A stretch of 64,000 bases of DNA from Nitrospira sp. (lineage in GTDB: Bacteria > Nitrospirota > Nitrospiria > Nitrospirales > Nitrospiraceae). Below the pieces are notes generated by a model that saw only the letters and a list, made by a program, of their open reading frames with translations, was not told the DNA's origin and did not search any database. A program made the position numbers and the translations under genes. The stretch lies in assembly GCA_016873455.1 (NCBI GenBank), contig VGXE01000005.1, positions 1 to 64,000 of the forward strand, written 5' to 3'. Positions 42,764-52,379 of the stretch are shown here, piece after piece; position 1 is the stretch's first letter, and the number at the start of each line of letters is the position of its first letter.

Positions 42764-43681
42764 CTAGCTGCGTTTCAAGAGCCGGCCCCCGCTTCCAGGC
42801 CAGAGCAGCACCAGCGGGCTGGCGACGAACACGGACGAGTAGGTGCCGATGATGACACCCCAGAGCAACGCGAGTGAGAAATCGTGCAGGACCTCACCGC
42901 CTGCCAGGGTCAACGGGATCAAGACCAACACGACGGTCATAGTCGTTACGATCGTGCGGCTCAACACTTGATTGACCGCGTTGTTGATCGTCTCTTCTTC
43001 GGTCTCGCGGCGGCGCACTCTCAGATTTTCCCTGATCCGGTCGAATACCACGACGGTGTCGGTCAGCGAATACCCCGCCAGCGTCAAGAGCGCCGTCACG
43101 ATCAACAGCGTGATCTCCTTGTCCAAGATATAGAAGGTCCCGATGACGGCGAGGACATCGTGGAACGTCGCCAGCGCCGCTGCGATGCCGAACCGCAACT
43201 CGAACCGCGCCGCAATGTACATGATGATCCCGGCAAACGAAATGACGATGGCGATCAGCGCATCTTCTTGCAACTTCTTGCCGATCGTCGGCCCGATTTC
43301 GGTGGTGGAATCGACTACGAACTTGTTGTTCGGAAATTCCTTCGCAAAGACGCCCACAACTCGTTCCGCTGTTTTTTCCTCGATCGTCGTCGAGGCCTTC
43401 ACACGAATGAGCAGCTTGTTGTCCTGCCCAAATTCCTGAAGTTCAGCGTCGCCGACCCCATTCGACTCAAGGGCCTTGCGCGCCTCATCGATGCGGACCG
43501 CCTGGTCGAATTTCAGCTGCACGGCCGTGCCACCCGCAAAATCGATGCCGAGATTGGCCGAACCCAGTGCGATCTGGACCAGAGCGATCAGCCCTAGGAG
43601 CACCATGACTCCGGATACGGCAAAGGCGATCTTGCGCTTGCCCATAAAATCGATGTTGGTCTTCCCCAGAATCTCTAACAT
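42764..43681 (-). CDS. secF: Protein-export membrane protein SecF
   Basis: A 305-residue protein with six helices in the RND-like SecDF arrangement. The first periplasmic loop starts at GIDFAGGTAVQLKF. The later SLTDTVVVFDRIREN segment is the signature of SecF helix 4-5. SecF and SecD use the proton gradient to help pull proteins through SecYEG. It lies directly downstream of secD, with an imperfect hairpin between them. Confidence 0.95.
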   Translation of the reverse strand: MLEILGKTNIDFMGKRKIAFAVSGVMVLLGLIALVQIALGSANLGIDFAGGTAVQLKFDQAVRIDEARKALESNGVGDAELQEFGQDNKLLIRVKASTTIEEKTAERVVGVFAKEFPNNKFVVDSTTEIGPTIGKKLQEDALIAIVISFAGIIMYIAARFELRFGIAAALATFHDVLAVIGTFYILDKEITLLIVTALLTLAGYSLTDTVVVFDRIRENLRVRRRETEEETINNAVNQVLSRTIVTTMTVVLVLIPLTLAGGEVLHDFSLALLWGVIIGTYSSVFVASPLVLLWPGSGGRLLKRS

Positions 43682-43776
43682 GCGTACTCCTCAATTTGCA
43701 GCTGACAAGCGGGCAAGCTGACAGGTCTCATGATCTCGCTCGCTTGCTTGTCAGCCTGTCTCCTGTCCGCCATCGC

Positions 43777-45420
43777 CTAAATGCTCAACGTCTCCACCTT
43801 GTGCCGTTGATTCGACAGATCAAAAATTACTTTTGTGCCCACCAGCGCCGTGAAGAGATTGATCGTGATCCCCAAACAGAGCGTCACGGCAAACCCCTTG
43901 ATCGGCCCGGTTCCAAACAGAAACAGCGCCACCCCGGTAATCAATGTCGTCACGTGCGAGTCGATGATGGTGAGCAGGGCTTTGTCATATCCGGCGTCGA
44001 TCGCGGTTCGCACAGCCTTGCCGCTTCTCAGCTCTTCACGGATGCGCTCGAAGATCAGCACATTCGAGTCAACCCCCATGCCGATGGTGAGCACGATGCC
44101 CGCAATGCCGGGCAGCGTCAAGGTCGCGGTTAACGCCGACAGCGCACCCATGAGGCAGAGCAAGTTCAGGATCAGCGCGAAATCCGCAATCGCTCCCGAC
44201 AGGCGGTAATACACCACCATAAAGATCACGACCAGCAGACCCGCAAAGAGCGTTGCCCGAACGCCCTTGTCGATCGAATCTTGCCCAAGCGACGGGCCGA
44301 CGGTCAGGTCCTGCACGATCTTCAGCGGCGCCGGCAACGCGCCGGCCCGTAACACGATGGCGAGATCGTTGGCCTCCTGAGTCGTAAAGGTTCCTGTAAT
44401 CTGCGCGCGGCCTCCCGATATCCGCTCCTGAATCACCGGGGCTGAGTAGATAGTGTTGTCAAGGACGACCGCCATGCGTTTCTTGACATTGTCGCCCGTG
44501 ATCCGTTCAAACTCTTGTCCTCCCCTGGAGTCGAACGTAATGGACACATAGGGATCGTTGAATTGGCCGATCGAGACCCTGGCATCGCTCAGCACATCGC
44601 CGGTCAACATCACGCGCTTCTTGACGAGATACGGAATGCGGAATTCTCGGCCGGTATCTTTGTCGACCGCCCGCTCGAACAGGATCTGATCGCCTTCTGG
44701 CAGCTTGTTCTCGAACTGCTGGAGGATTTCGGCCTCCTTGTCCTTGGGAATACGGACCGGCAAATCCACCCGCATCTGGTTGTCTTCGTCCAGCATCTTG
44801 AACTCAAGGAGCGCCGTTTCCTTGATGAGGTCTTTCGCGCGCTTTGGCTCCTTGACCCCCGGCAGCTGCACCACGATTTGGTTCAACCCTTGCCGCTGCA
44901 CCACCGGCTCCGCCACGCCGAACTGATCAATGCGGTTGCGGATCGTCTCCAGCGCTTGGTTGATGGCCGAGTCCTTGATGCGCTTGGACTCCGTGTCGCG
45001 GAGTTCCCAGACCAAGGACGTCGCGGATCCCGCCGATTCGCGTTCCGTGAACGTCGGATAGTCGTCGATCAGCTTCTGAATCTGCGCCTTCAAGTCCGCG
45101 TTCTGAAATTGAAGCGTAATGACCTCCGGCCCGGTGCGCTTGACCGATTCAACCGGAATCTTTTTATCGACCAGCTGGTCTTGGAGCGCCGTGACGGTGC
45201 GCTCAACCGCGATTTCCACGGCACGCGCCTCCTCGACTTCCATGACCATATGGATGCCGCCCTGGAGATCCAATCCCAGCGTAATCCCCTTGTTGGGAAG
45301 CACGGCCTTCGCCCAACTCGGCAGCGCTTGATACGCCGGCTGGTATGACGGCAGGAAGCACACCACCGAGGCCACCACGACCAGCGCCAACAACCACAAT
45401 CGCCCGCGGACTTTCTTCAT
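43777..45420 (-). CDS. secD: Protein translocase subunit SecD
   Basis: A 547-residue protein with one N-terminal helix, a large periplasmic P1 domain and five C-terminal helices. It has the GLDLQGGIHMVMEV segment near the start, and the IRNRIDQFGVAEPVVQRQG and GMGVDSNVLIFERIREEL signatures later. It forms the SecDF-YajC complex with its neighbours. The spacing of 30 bases from yajC and 95 bases to secF fits the usual yajC-secD-secF operon, here preceded by tgt. Confidence 0.96.
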   Translation of the reverse strand: MKKVRGRLWLLALVVVASVVCFLPSYQPAYQALPSWAKAVLPNKGITLGLDLQGGIHMVMEVEEARAVEIAVERTVTALQDQLVDKKIPVESVKRTGPEVITLQFQNADLKAQIQKLIDDYPTFTERESAGSATSLVWELRDTESKRIKDSAINQALETIRNRIDQFGVAEPVVQRQGLNQIVVQLPGVKEPKRAKDLIKETALLEFKMLDEDNQMRVDLPVRIPKDKEAEILQQFENKLPEGDQILFERAVDKDTGREFRIPYLVKKRVMLTGDVLSDARVSIGQFNDPYVSITFDSRGGQEFERITGDNVKKRMAVVLDNTIYSAPVIQERISGGRAQITGTFTTQEANDLAIVLRAGALPAPLKIVQDLTVGPSLGQDSIDKGVRATLFAGLLVVIFMVVYYRLSGAIADFALILNLLCLMGALSALTATLTLPGIAGIVLTIGMGVDSNVLIFERIREELRSGKAVRTAIDAGYDKALLTIIDSHVTTLITGVALFLFGTGPIKGFAVTLCLGITINLFTALVGTKVIFDLSNQRHKVETLSI

Positions 45421-45450
45421 AACGTCTTCAACCCCTCTGTTCCACGCAGC

Positions 45451-45807
45451 CTATGCGTCCTTATCCTTCTCTTTGTCCTTCTCGTCATCGTCTCCCCGGA
45501 GACGAGCGATATTCTCCCGCTGTATTTTGATTTTGACATTGTCGGCAATCTGCAGCGTGGCCGTGTCCTTTCCGAGATTCGTGACCGTTCCCCAAATGCC
45601 CGACGTGGTCACAATCTTGTCGCCCTTCTTCACCGCATCCACCAGCGCCTTTTGATCTTTTTGCCGCTTTTGTTGCGGGCGGATCACCAGAAAGTAAAAA
45701 ATGATAAAGATCAAGGCAAACGGCACCAGCGAGAGCAGCCCGCCCGCTCCGGATCCTGCCGCTCCCCCACCCGTCCCCTCGGCCCACGCTATGGATTCCA
45801 TCAGCAT
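45451..45807 (-). CDS. yajC: Preprotein translocase subunit YajC
   Basis: A 118-residue protein with one helix (about 22-44, ending FLVIRPQQKRQKDQK, the YajC signature) followed by a KALVDAVKKGDKIVTTSGIWG segment and a charged tail. YajC joins SecDF in protein export. It sits between tgt and secD, as in many bacteria. Two ATG codons near the start (45807 and 45801) could be used; the first has a GAGG about 7 bases upstream. Confidence 0.93.
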   Translation of the reverse strand: MLMESIAWAEGTGGGAAGSGAGGLLSLVPFALIFIIFYFLVIRPQQKRQKDQKALVDAVKKGDKIVTTSGIWGTVTNLGKDTATLQIADNVKIKIQRENIARLRGDDDEKDKEKDKDA

Positions 45808-45828
45808 CGAACAGTTCCCCCTCTTGAG

Positions 45829-46995
45829 TTAGAGATCGTGCGCCGCCTCGGCTTCGCCCTCAGCGGAGACCATGGAGTCGGACGATTCCGTCGCACGCGC
45901 GCGATAAAATGCCTCTCGAAATTCTTCGAATGTGCCCTGCGCGATGGCGGCCCGAATCCGGCGCATGAGGTCCGAAAAATACCAGAGGTTGTGCACCGTA
46001 TTCAGCCGCGAGGCCAACATGTCCTTGACCATGAACAGATGGTGCAAATAGGCCCGCGAGTATCGCCGGCACACCGGACACCCGCAACCGGCATCGATCG
46101 GCCGTTCATCATGGACATACTGCGCCTGCTTGATGACGATCCGCCCCGCTGCAGTGAATAACGACCCGGTCCGGCCATGCCGGGACGGGACCACGCAGTC
46201 AAACACATCGATTCCGCGCGCCACACCCTCGACCAGATCCTCCGGATGCCCCACGCCCATGAGGTAGCGCAGCTGGTTCTCCGGCAATTCCGGAACCGTC
46301 ACATCAAGCATCGCATGCATGTCGGCCTTGCTCTCTCCCACGGACAAGCCGCCGATCGCATAGCCGTCACACCCCAGCGCCGTCACCTCTCTCGCCGACT
46401 GTACGCGCAAGTCCTGATCCAACCCACCTTGGACGATGCCGAACAGCCCCTGGTCTGTCCTCCGCCGGCTCGCTTGACATCGCTTTGCCCACAAAGTGGT
46501 GCGCCGCACACTGTCCTGCACCGCCTCCCGGCTCGCCGGCAGCGCGACACACTCATCGAATGCCATGATGATATCGGCTCCCAATGCTTCCTGAATCTCG
46601 ACGGCAGTTTCCGGCGTAATGAAATGGGTCGAGCCGTCGAGGTGGGACTGAAACGTCACCCCTTCATCCGTCACCATGCGCAGTTTGGCCAGGCTGAACA
46701 CCTGAAAGCCGCCGCTGTCCGTGAGAATGGCCCCGGACCAGCCGGTGAATTCGTGCAGTCCTCCCAGCTCGGCCACCAGTTTATGGCCGGGGCGGAGATA
46801 CAAATGGTAGGCGTTGTTGAGCATCAACCGAAATCCCAGGCTCGCCAACTCGTCCGGCTCCAGTCCTTTGACCGGTCCCAAGGAACCGACCGGCATGAAC
46901 GCCGGGGTCTCGATCACCGCACGGGCGGTCCGAAGCCGGCCGAGGCGGGCTCGGGTCCGGACATCATGCTGACGAAGCTGGTACTCAATCATCAT
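45829..46995 (-). CDS. tgt: tRNA-guanine(34) transglycosylase
   Basis: A 388-residue TIM-barrel enzyme that puts preQ1 into tRNA at position 34. The LTDSGGFQVFSLA segment holds the general base region (Asp in TDSGG), DECVALPAS the substrate pocket, and the zinc site is CGCPVC then CRRYSRAYLHHL. An FxxVVPSRHGRTGSLFT-like segment carries the catalytic region around Asp. Length and order match bacterial Tgt. It is the first gene of the tgt-yajC-secD-secF series. Confidence 0.95.
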   Translation of the reverse strand: MMIEYQLRQHDVRTRARLGRLRTARAVIETPAFMPVGSLGPVKGLEPDELASLGFRLMLNNAYHLYLRPGHKLVAELGGLHEFTGWSGAILTDSGGFQVFSLAKLRMVTDEGVTFQSHLDGSTHFITPETAVEIQEALGADIIMAFDECVALPASREAVQDSVRRTTLWAKRCQASRRRTDQGLFGIVQGGLDQDLRVQSAREVTALGCDGYAIGGLSVGESKADMHAMLDVTVPELPENQLRYLMGVGHPEDLVEGVARGIDVFDCVVPSRHGRTGSLFTAAGRIVIKQAQYVHDERPIDAGCGCPVCRRYSRAYLHHLFMVKDMLASRLNTVHNLWYFSDLMRRIRAAIAQGTFEEFREAFYRARATESSDSMVSAEGEAEAAHDL

Positions 46996-47011
46996 GCGTG
47001 TGCCTGCGCCG

Positions 47012-48736
47012 CTACATCTGCTCGGGTGCCGAGATACCCAGCACGGCCAAGCCGTTATGGATGACCTGCTGCACGCCCCTCATTAACACCAGACGCGCGG
47101 CGGTCTTGTCCGGTGTCAGTTCTTCAGCCGGTCCCGCGTCACTCTGCTCCTGGCCGCCCACTGGAGGCAGAATCCGATGCTTGTTGTAAAACGTATGCAG
47201 CAGCGACGCCAATTGTTGCAAATAGTAGGTCACCCGGTGCGGCTCGAACGTGGCCGCGCTGGTCTGAAGGACTTCAGGAAATGCCGAGAGTTTTCTGATC
47301 AAACCGAGTTCGTCCGGATCGGTCAAGACCGAAAGGTCCGCTTCACTTGCCGAGGGACGGGAGATTCCCCGTTCAGCGGCCACACGCCACAGACTGCATA
47401 GTCTGGCGTGCGCATACTGCACGTAATACACCGGATTGTCGGCGGAGCGCTGGGTGGCCAATTCCAAATCGAAATCGAGATGGGTCCGCGAATCGCGCAT
47501 CAAAAAAAAGAACTTCGCGGCATCGGCCCCGACTTCGTCGATGACTTCCCGCATCGTAATGAACGATCCGGTCCGCTTCGACATCTTCACTTCGGCGCCG
47601 CCCCGCAGCAGCTTGACGAGTTGAACCAGCACCACATGCAGACGCTCTTTCGGGTGGCCGTAGGCCTGCATGACGGCCTGCATGCGTGGAATATAGCCAT
47701 GGTGGTCCGCGCCCCAGACGTCGATCAGCAGATCGTAGCCACGCCGGAGTTTGTCGCGATGGTATGCGATATCGGCCGCCAGGTACGTGTATTCGCCGTC
47801 CTGTTTCTTGACGACACGGTCTTTCTCGTCGCCGAACGCCGACGACCGAAACCAGAGGGCGCCGTCCTGCTCCAACAGCAAGCCGCGGGATTGTAGTTCG
47901 TCAAGCACCTGTTCGACAGCCTGTGACTCATGGAGCGACGCTTCGCTGAACCACGATTGAAGCTCGACGCCAAAGGAGGCGAGATCCTCTCGAATCTGGC
48001 CCAGCATGTCCTGATAGGCAAGCGTCCGGCAGCGGTCCTCGAGATCCGCCGGCACGGAATTTCCCGGCGTGTCACCGAGCTGTTCCTTGATTCGTTCGGC
48101 CACAGCAGTGACGTAGGCGCCATGATAGCCGTCTTCGGGAACGGCGGCAGACTGCCCACACAGCTCCAGATAGCGCGCATAGACCGACGCGCCAAAGAGT
48201 TTCATCTGCCGTCCCGCATCGTTGATGTAGTATTCGCTAGTGACGTCGTAGCCGACCGCGTTCAGCAAGCGCACGATCGCCTGTCCGACCGCGGCGCCAC
48301 GGCCATGCCCGACGTGCAGCGGACCGGTGGGATTGGCGCTGACATATTCCACCTGCACCCGGCGGCCCTTTCCCAGATCGGCTGTGCCATAGGCTGTACC
48401 TTGGGATTCGATTTCTTTCAGGACCTCTTGCCACAAAGCCGGCTTGACAGTGAGGTTCACAAACCCAGGCCTCACGATCTCCACCCGTTCGAACAGCTGT
48501 TCCCTCCTGGGAAGATTGTCGACGATGATTTGTGCGATGTCGTACGGCGGTCGTTGTTCAGAAGAGGCCAACGACATGGCCACCGTCGAGGCGAGATCAC
48601 CCCATTCAGGCCGCTTTGGCGCATCGAGCGTGAGTGCCGGCCACGCCTCCGTTTTCAGTTGCCCCTTCTGCTTGGCTCCATTGAGAGCCCCAAGCAGCGC
48701 CGTGGCTACCATCTCTTGGACGACACCCTGAGACAC
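47012..48736 (-). CDS. argS: Arginyl-tRNA synthetase
   Basis: A 574-residue class I synthetase. The HIGH-like motif is PTGPLHVGHGRGA, and VKMSKRTG is the KMSK motif. The C-terminal DALR-type anticodon domain includes PHRVTYYLQQLASLLHTFY. The N-terminal approximately 100-residue Arg-N domain is present. It lies 16 bases upstream of tgt on the same strand. Length and motifs fit the family, so it is likely the sole and essential copy. Confidence 0.95.
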   Translation of the reverse strand: MSQGVVQEMVATALLGALNGAKQKGQLKTEAWPALTLDAPKRPEWGDLASTVAMSLASSEQRPPYDIAQIIVDNLPRREQLFERVEIVRPGFVNLTVKPALWQEVLKEIESQGTAYGTADLGKGRRVQVEYVSANPTGPLHVGHGRGAAVGQAIVRLLNAVGYDVTSEYYINDAGRQMKLFGASVYARYLELCGQSAAVPEDGYHGAYVTAVAERIKEQLGDTPGNSVPADLEDRCRTLAYQDMLGQIREDLASFGVELQSWFSEASLHESQAVEQVLDELQSRGLLLEQDGALWFRSSAFGDEKDRVVKKQDGEYTYLAADIAYHRDKLRRGYDLLIDVWGADHHGYIPRMQAVMQAYGHPKERLHVVLVQLVKLLRGGAEVKMSKRTGSFITMREVIDEVGADAAKFFFLMRDSRTHLDFDLELATQRSADNPVYYVQYAHARLCSLWRVAAERGISRPSASEADLSVLTDPDELGLIRKLSAFPEVLQTSAATFEPHRVTYYLQQLASLLHTFYNKHRILPPVGGQEQSDAGPAEELTPDKTAARLVLMRGVQQVIHNGLAVLGISAPEQM

Positions 48737-48800
48737 AACCGATCTCCTAAGTGCTTACCATTGAAAGAAAAAATCAAATGGGGACTGTAGCACACGGGGG

Positions 48801-49838
48801 TTACTGAAACAAGGCATAATCTGAGGGATTTCGAGGGGTTGTGCTTTTCCAGCCATTGCCGGCGATCCCCTGAACCGCCTTGAGAATATCCCCAACGGCG
48901 ATGGCAAGGCAGGGTTTGTCTTCACAATGGCGGACCTCTTCCCACGAACGACACGCACAGGCAGTTCCTTGCAACACGACCGTGTGGGCGCCGCGCGGGG
49001 CCCACTGATTCGGATCCGTCGGACCGAACAGCGCGAGCGTCGGCACACCCAGGAGTGCCGCCAGGTGAGTCATGCCGGAATCATGGCCGATATACACACG
49101 CGTCTGCGCCATGACCCCGGCCACGATCGGCAGATCCTGCCCTCGCAAGACAGTCGGAGCCATCGGTAATCGCTGACGCAACTGTGCCATGATGGCCTCA
49201 TCCACCGGCCCTTCAAGGACAAGAGCCTCTAGACCTTCTTGATTGAGCGCCACCATGACGCTGGCAAGCACCTCGGGGTGTGTACACTTGTGGCGGCTTC
49301 CACTCCCTGGATGGATCATCACAAACGGACGATCAGGTGAGAGTCCCATGCGAAGGAGACAGGCCCGGCCTTGTGCCACTACGGAAGTCGAGAGTTGAAG
49401 TGGCTCATCCGCAGACCGTTCAACCGCTGGAGCGCCGAGTGATTCCAGAAATCGATCGCTCTGATGCCGGGATCTCAATTGCGGGCTAAACGGTGACTGA
49501 ATCCGAATCTCACCCACACCACAATGTTCCAAGACCGCCGCGAGGCCTCGATCTTCATCCTTCAACCACGCCACCGCAAGATCGCACGGTTTGAGCCAGT
49601 CCCTCAGCTCGGCTGAATCAGGGATTGAGCTGGACCATAAGCCGGCACAGAGGGCTCCTTGCAGGGGCAACGACGCCTGTATCAGCCGGCATTCGAGCAA
49701 GAGTTGCCCCACCGACTCATTCGAAATAAGCAGGAGACGATGATCCGGAAACTGCTTCTTGAGCCACCGCAGGGCTGGAACTGCGAGGAGGACGTCCCCC
49801 AACGCCCCCGGATGGATGGCAAGAATAGATGGCGCCAT
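48801..49838 (-). CDS. Glycosyltransferase family 9 (heptosyltransferase-like)
   Basis: A 345-residue GT-B enzyme. The N-terminal domain begins with an IHPGALGDVLLAVPALRW segment, and the nucleotide-sugar half has HPGSGSRHKCTHPEVL and IGHDSGMTHLAALLGVPTLALFGPTDP. The latter is the ADP-heptose/GT9 donor signature. Such enzymes add heptose to lipopolysaccharide core. It starts 3 bases after the mobA stop, so the two are cotranscribed, which is an odd pairing. The C-terminal 60 residues contain three cysteines, including CACRSW and CEDKPC. Confidence 0.87.
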   Translation of the reverse strand: MAPSILAIHPGALGDVLLAVPALRWLKKQFPDHRLLLISNESVGQLLLECRLIQASLPLQGALCAGLWSSSIPDSAELRDWLKPCDLAVAWLKDEDRGLAAVLEHCGVGEIRIQSPFSPQLRSRHQSDRFLESLGAPAVERSADEPLQLSTSVVAQGRACLLRMGLSPDRPFVMIHPGSGSRHKCTHPEVLASVMVALNQEGLEALVLEGPVDEAIMAQLRQRLPMAPTVLRGQDLPIVAGVMAQTRVYIGHDSGMTHLAALLGVPTLALFGPTDPNQWAPRGAHTVVLQGTACACRSWEEVRHCEDKPCLAIAVGDILKAVQGIAGNGWKSTTPRNPSDYALFQ

Positions 49839-49841
49839 AGG

Positions 49842-50465
49842 CTAGCCGAAAGGATGGGACTTTGTCAGCCGGCCGTGCAACGACCGGACGGTTTCCAGAT
49901 CAGCGGGCGTATTCACATTGAGGAACGAATGCCCATTCGGATCGATCTCGCGCAGCTCCTCACACTCAACCACTCTCACCGTGATCGAAGGATGGGCCAG
50001 ACAATCCTGAACCTTTAATCTGCCGGATCGGATCATCTCCTCAAAAACCGGCAGGTATTGCCGGCTATATACCGCATGAGTCGGCTGCACACCCTGACTG
50101 AGACGGACAATGACTGCATCGGCTTGGCTTTTCAGAGAAACCAGATAACGAATCACATCGGAATTCAGAAACGGCATATCACAGGCCACCACAAAGATAT
50201 GCGCAGTCTCCGATTCTTTGAGGCCAGTGTAAATTCCCCCCAACGTTCCACAATTGGGAACGTGATCGCGCAAGACCGGGACATCTGCCGACAATGCCGG
50301 GCTGTCCTGGGCGATGACGATGCGTACCTCCTGAAATATCGACCGAAGTATGGCCAGGCTTCGCGCATAGAGTGGTTGTCCCCCCACCAAGAGGAACCGT
50401 TTGTCCTCTCCCATTCTGCGGCTCTTACCGCCGGCAAGCAAAACTCCTGTCACATCGCTGATCAT
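49842..50465 (-). CDS. mobA: Molybdenum cofactor guanylyltransferase MobA
   Basis: A 207-residue nucleotidyltransferase. The GTP-binding loop is LLAGGKSRRMGEDKRFL, and the metal-binding region has VVACDMPFLNSDV. It makes the Mo-bis-MGD form of the cofactor used by DMSO-reductase-family enzymes, including NXR. The ATG at 50465 was chosen because a TTG start at 50492 would lie inside the terminator. The ribosome site is weak. Its place next to the NxrC-like respiratory operon fits a role in Mo-enzyme supply. Confidence 0.88.
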   Translation of the reverse strand: MISDVTGVLLAGGKSRRMGEDKRFLLVGGQPLYARSLAILRSIFQEVRIVIAQDSPALSADVPVLRDHVPNCGTLGGIYTGLKESETAHIFVVACDMPFLNSDVIRYLVSLKSQADAVIVRLSQGVQPTHAVYSRQYLPVFEEMIRSGRLKVQDCLAHPSITVRVVECEELREIDPNGHSFLNVNTPADLETVRSLHGRLTKSHPFG

Positions 50466-50490
50466 GGCTTCATAACGCGTGAGGTTGGCC

Positions 50491-50524
50491 AAAAAAAGAG
50501 GGGGTGGGTCATCCCCACCCCCTC
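50491..50524 (-). terminator. Strong rho-independent terminator of the 50558-57160 operon
   Basis: A perfect 11-bp stem (GAGGGGGTGGG with CCCACCCCCTC) closes a 5-base loop and is followed on the minus strand by seven T. It lies about 30 bases past the stop of the NxrC-cytochrome gene and just upstream of mobA. Confidence 0.92.
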
Positions 50525-50557
50525 ACTCGATTCTTTCCCTCGTCAGCTTGACGAACG

Positions 50558-52330
50558 CTAGAGGGTCTTGCCCTTCTTCCTGTTCGCGCGGCGCGTGAGG
50601 ACCCATCCTTCCAACAGGACCACGCCAAAGGCGATGACGACTGGATAGATGTACGTTTCTTGTGGAACCGGGGGATTCATGAACGTGTAATAGAACGCGG
50701 ACACGGCCATCTTGCGGCCTGCATCCCCGTTGTGTCCATCCCACGCAAAGAATACGGTCGGGATATATTGGCCGACCTCGAAGAAGGTATCTTCGTCGTA
50801 GTCCTGATCCTTCTTGTTCCCCAGCGGGCGTTCGATCATGACGTACCACCGGCCGTTCTTCCATTCGCCTTTGAGCACTTTCATATTCTCTTCATAGTTG
50901 TCCCGCTGCTCAAAGTCCTTGTCCCAACCGGTGCCTTTGAAGGCTCGGAGGGAGCCGTCGGCTTCCCACTTCACAATATCGACCGGGAACTGTTCATTGG
51001 TGCCGAACAAGTACCGCGGCTTGATCGGGGCAGGCAGCTCTTTCCACTTCACTGGTGTTTCAATCGCAATCGCGTCGTTATACACGGCGTAATTGTTCTG
51101 GCTCGCCGCAATCGATCCTTCTTCCCCGGTTTTCGGTTCTTGCTCCTTGATATCAATGTTGACTTGCGTCGGCCCCCAAGGAAGCTTCCCTTCGGCAACA
51201 CTCTTTGTCCGGTCATCCCACTCCAACAAATAGACAATGGACTTGTCGTTGTAGAGGGATCGGACCCAAATGTCATCGATGCGATTGACGAAGTTCCTGG
51301 GTTTATGTGTGATCTGTCCGCCCATCGCCACGTAGCGGCGGGGCGCCTTCTGCCAGGCCTCGGCCTCCATATCAGACGGAATTTCACCCTCGACCATATC
51401 GGATGGAATCACGAAGTTGATTTTCGGCTTGTCCGTCAGAGGATCGATTGGGAGCGGCTCTCCCAGAGCATTCCGTTCACAGAGGGAGTTCACAAAATTC
51501 GCAATGTCCCATCGTTCGTCAACGGACGTGTTATCCGCGAACGAAGGCATTGGCGTACCATTAACCCCAGTAGAGAAGGTACGGAAGATATTGCTGACGT
51601 TATACGGATCCTGCCGACTCCCTCTGAAGTTCCAGCACTTGTGCCAATTGGCCGGTTGAATCGAGAAACCCCAGTCGTCTTTCAAGTTAAACGCGTTCCC
51701 ATCACCACGGCCTTCCATGCCGTGGCATTCCACGCATTTCTTCTCAACAATTAACTCAGCCCCTCGATTTTTGCTTTCATCAGTCGCCGGCTTCGGCTTC
51801 AAGTCAGCCAAATTCAAGATCGTCTGAGTTTCCGATTGTTTGTCGGTAAATTTGCGGTCCTTCACGAGTTGAGTCGTCACGAAGGACAGGACTTGGAGCC
51901 GTTGCTCCTCTGACAGAATGCCTTCCCACGGAGGCATGGCCGATCCAGGCAAGCCATGCGTGACAGTCTCAAAAAGATCGTTTTGCCCGGCCACAGGCTT
52001 CTTTGCGTCGAAGAGAGGAAGCTCTCCGCTGGCTGTGTGCCGGATCTTGAAGGTGCCCTGATTGAAGTTCCGAGGACGAGGCCACAACCGATCGGCACCC
52101 GGTCCATCGCCAGCCCCATCGACGCCATGGCACCAGACGCACTTGGTAAAATAGACCCGCTTCCCGGCCTCGATCATTTCCGCAGAAGGTTCTGGTGCCA
52201 GATCGCCCTTTTTGAAACCTTCGGGGAGGCCTTGGGCAAACACCAAACTGGTAAACCCGCCGGAAGTCAGAAGGACTGCGAAGGCAGTGGCCGTAACCAC
52301 ACCGGCCTTCGGAGATATGCTGTTCATCAT
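50558..52330 (-). CDS. Fusion of two cytochrome c domains and an NxrC-like gamma domain
   Basis: A 590-residue exported protein with a signal peptide (about 12-33, ending VFAQG). Two class I cytochrome c domains come first, with CVWCH at 64-68 and CVECH at 199-203. A type II DMSO-reductase gamma-like domain (about 330-560) follows, with RYVAMGGQITHKPRNF, EWDDRTKSV and a DGHNGDAGRKMAVSAFYYTF end, so it may bind heme b. A C-terminal helix (about 565-583) anchors it with a basic tail inside. The ATG at 52330 has GAGGGT upstream; a longer frame reaches 52423. This links an NxrC module to c hemes in one chain. Confidence 0.86.
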   Translation of the reverse strand: MMNSISPKAGVVTATAFAVLLTSGGFTSLVFAQGLPEGFKKGDLAPEPSAEMIEAGKRVYFTKCVWCHGVDGAGDGPGADRLWPRPRNFNQGTFKIRHTASGELPLFDAKKPVAGQNDLFETVTHGLPGSAMPPWEGILSEEQRLQVLSFVTTQLVKDRKFTDKQSETQTILNLADLKPKPATDESKNRGAELIVEKKCVECHGMEGRGDGNAFNLKDDWGFSIQPANWHKCWNFRGSRQDPYNVSNIFRTFSTGVNGTPMPSFADNTSVDERWDIANFVNSLCERNALGEPLPIDPLTDKPKINFVIPSDMVEGEIPSDMEAEAWQKAPRRYVAMGGQITHKPRNFVNRIDDIWVRSLYNDKSIVYLLEWDDRTKSVAEGKLPWGPTQVNIDIKEQEPKTGEEGSIAASQNNYAVYNDAIAIETPVKWKELPAPIKPRYLFGTNEQFPVDIVKWEADGSLRAFKGTGWDKDFEQRDNYEENMKVLKGEWKNGRWYVMIERPLGNKKDQDYDEDTFFEVGQYIPTVFFAWDGHNGDAGRKMAVSAFYYTFMNPPVPQETYIYPVVIAFGVVLLEGWVLTRRANRKKGKTL

Positions 52331-52379
52331 ATTCACCCTCATCTCATCCATCAAAGTGTGCAAAATTTTATTGTCCGGC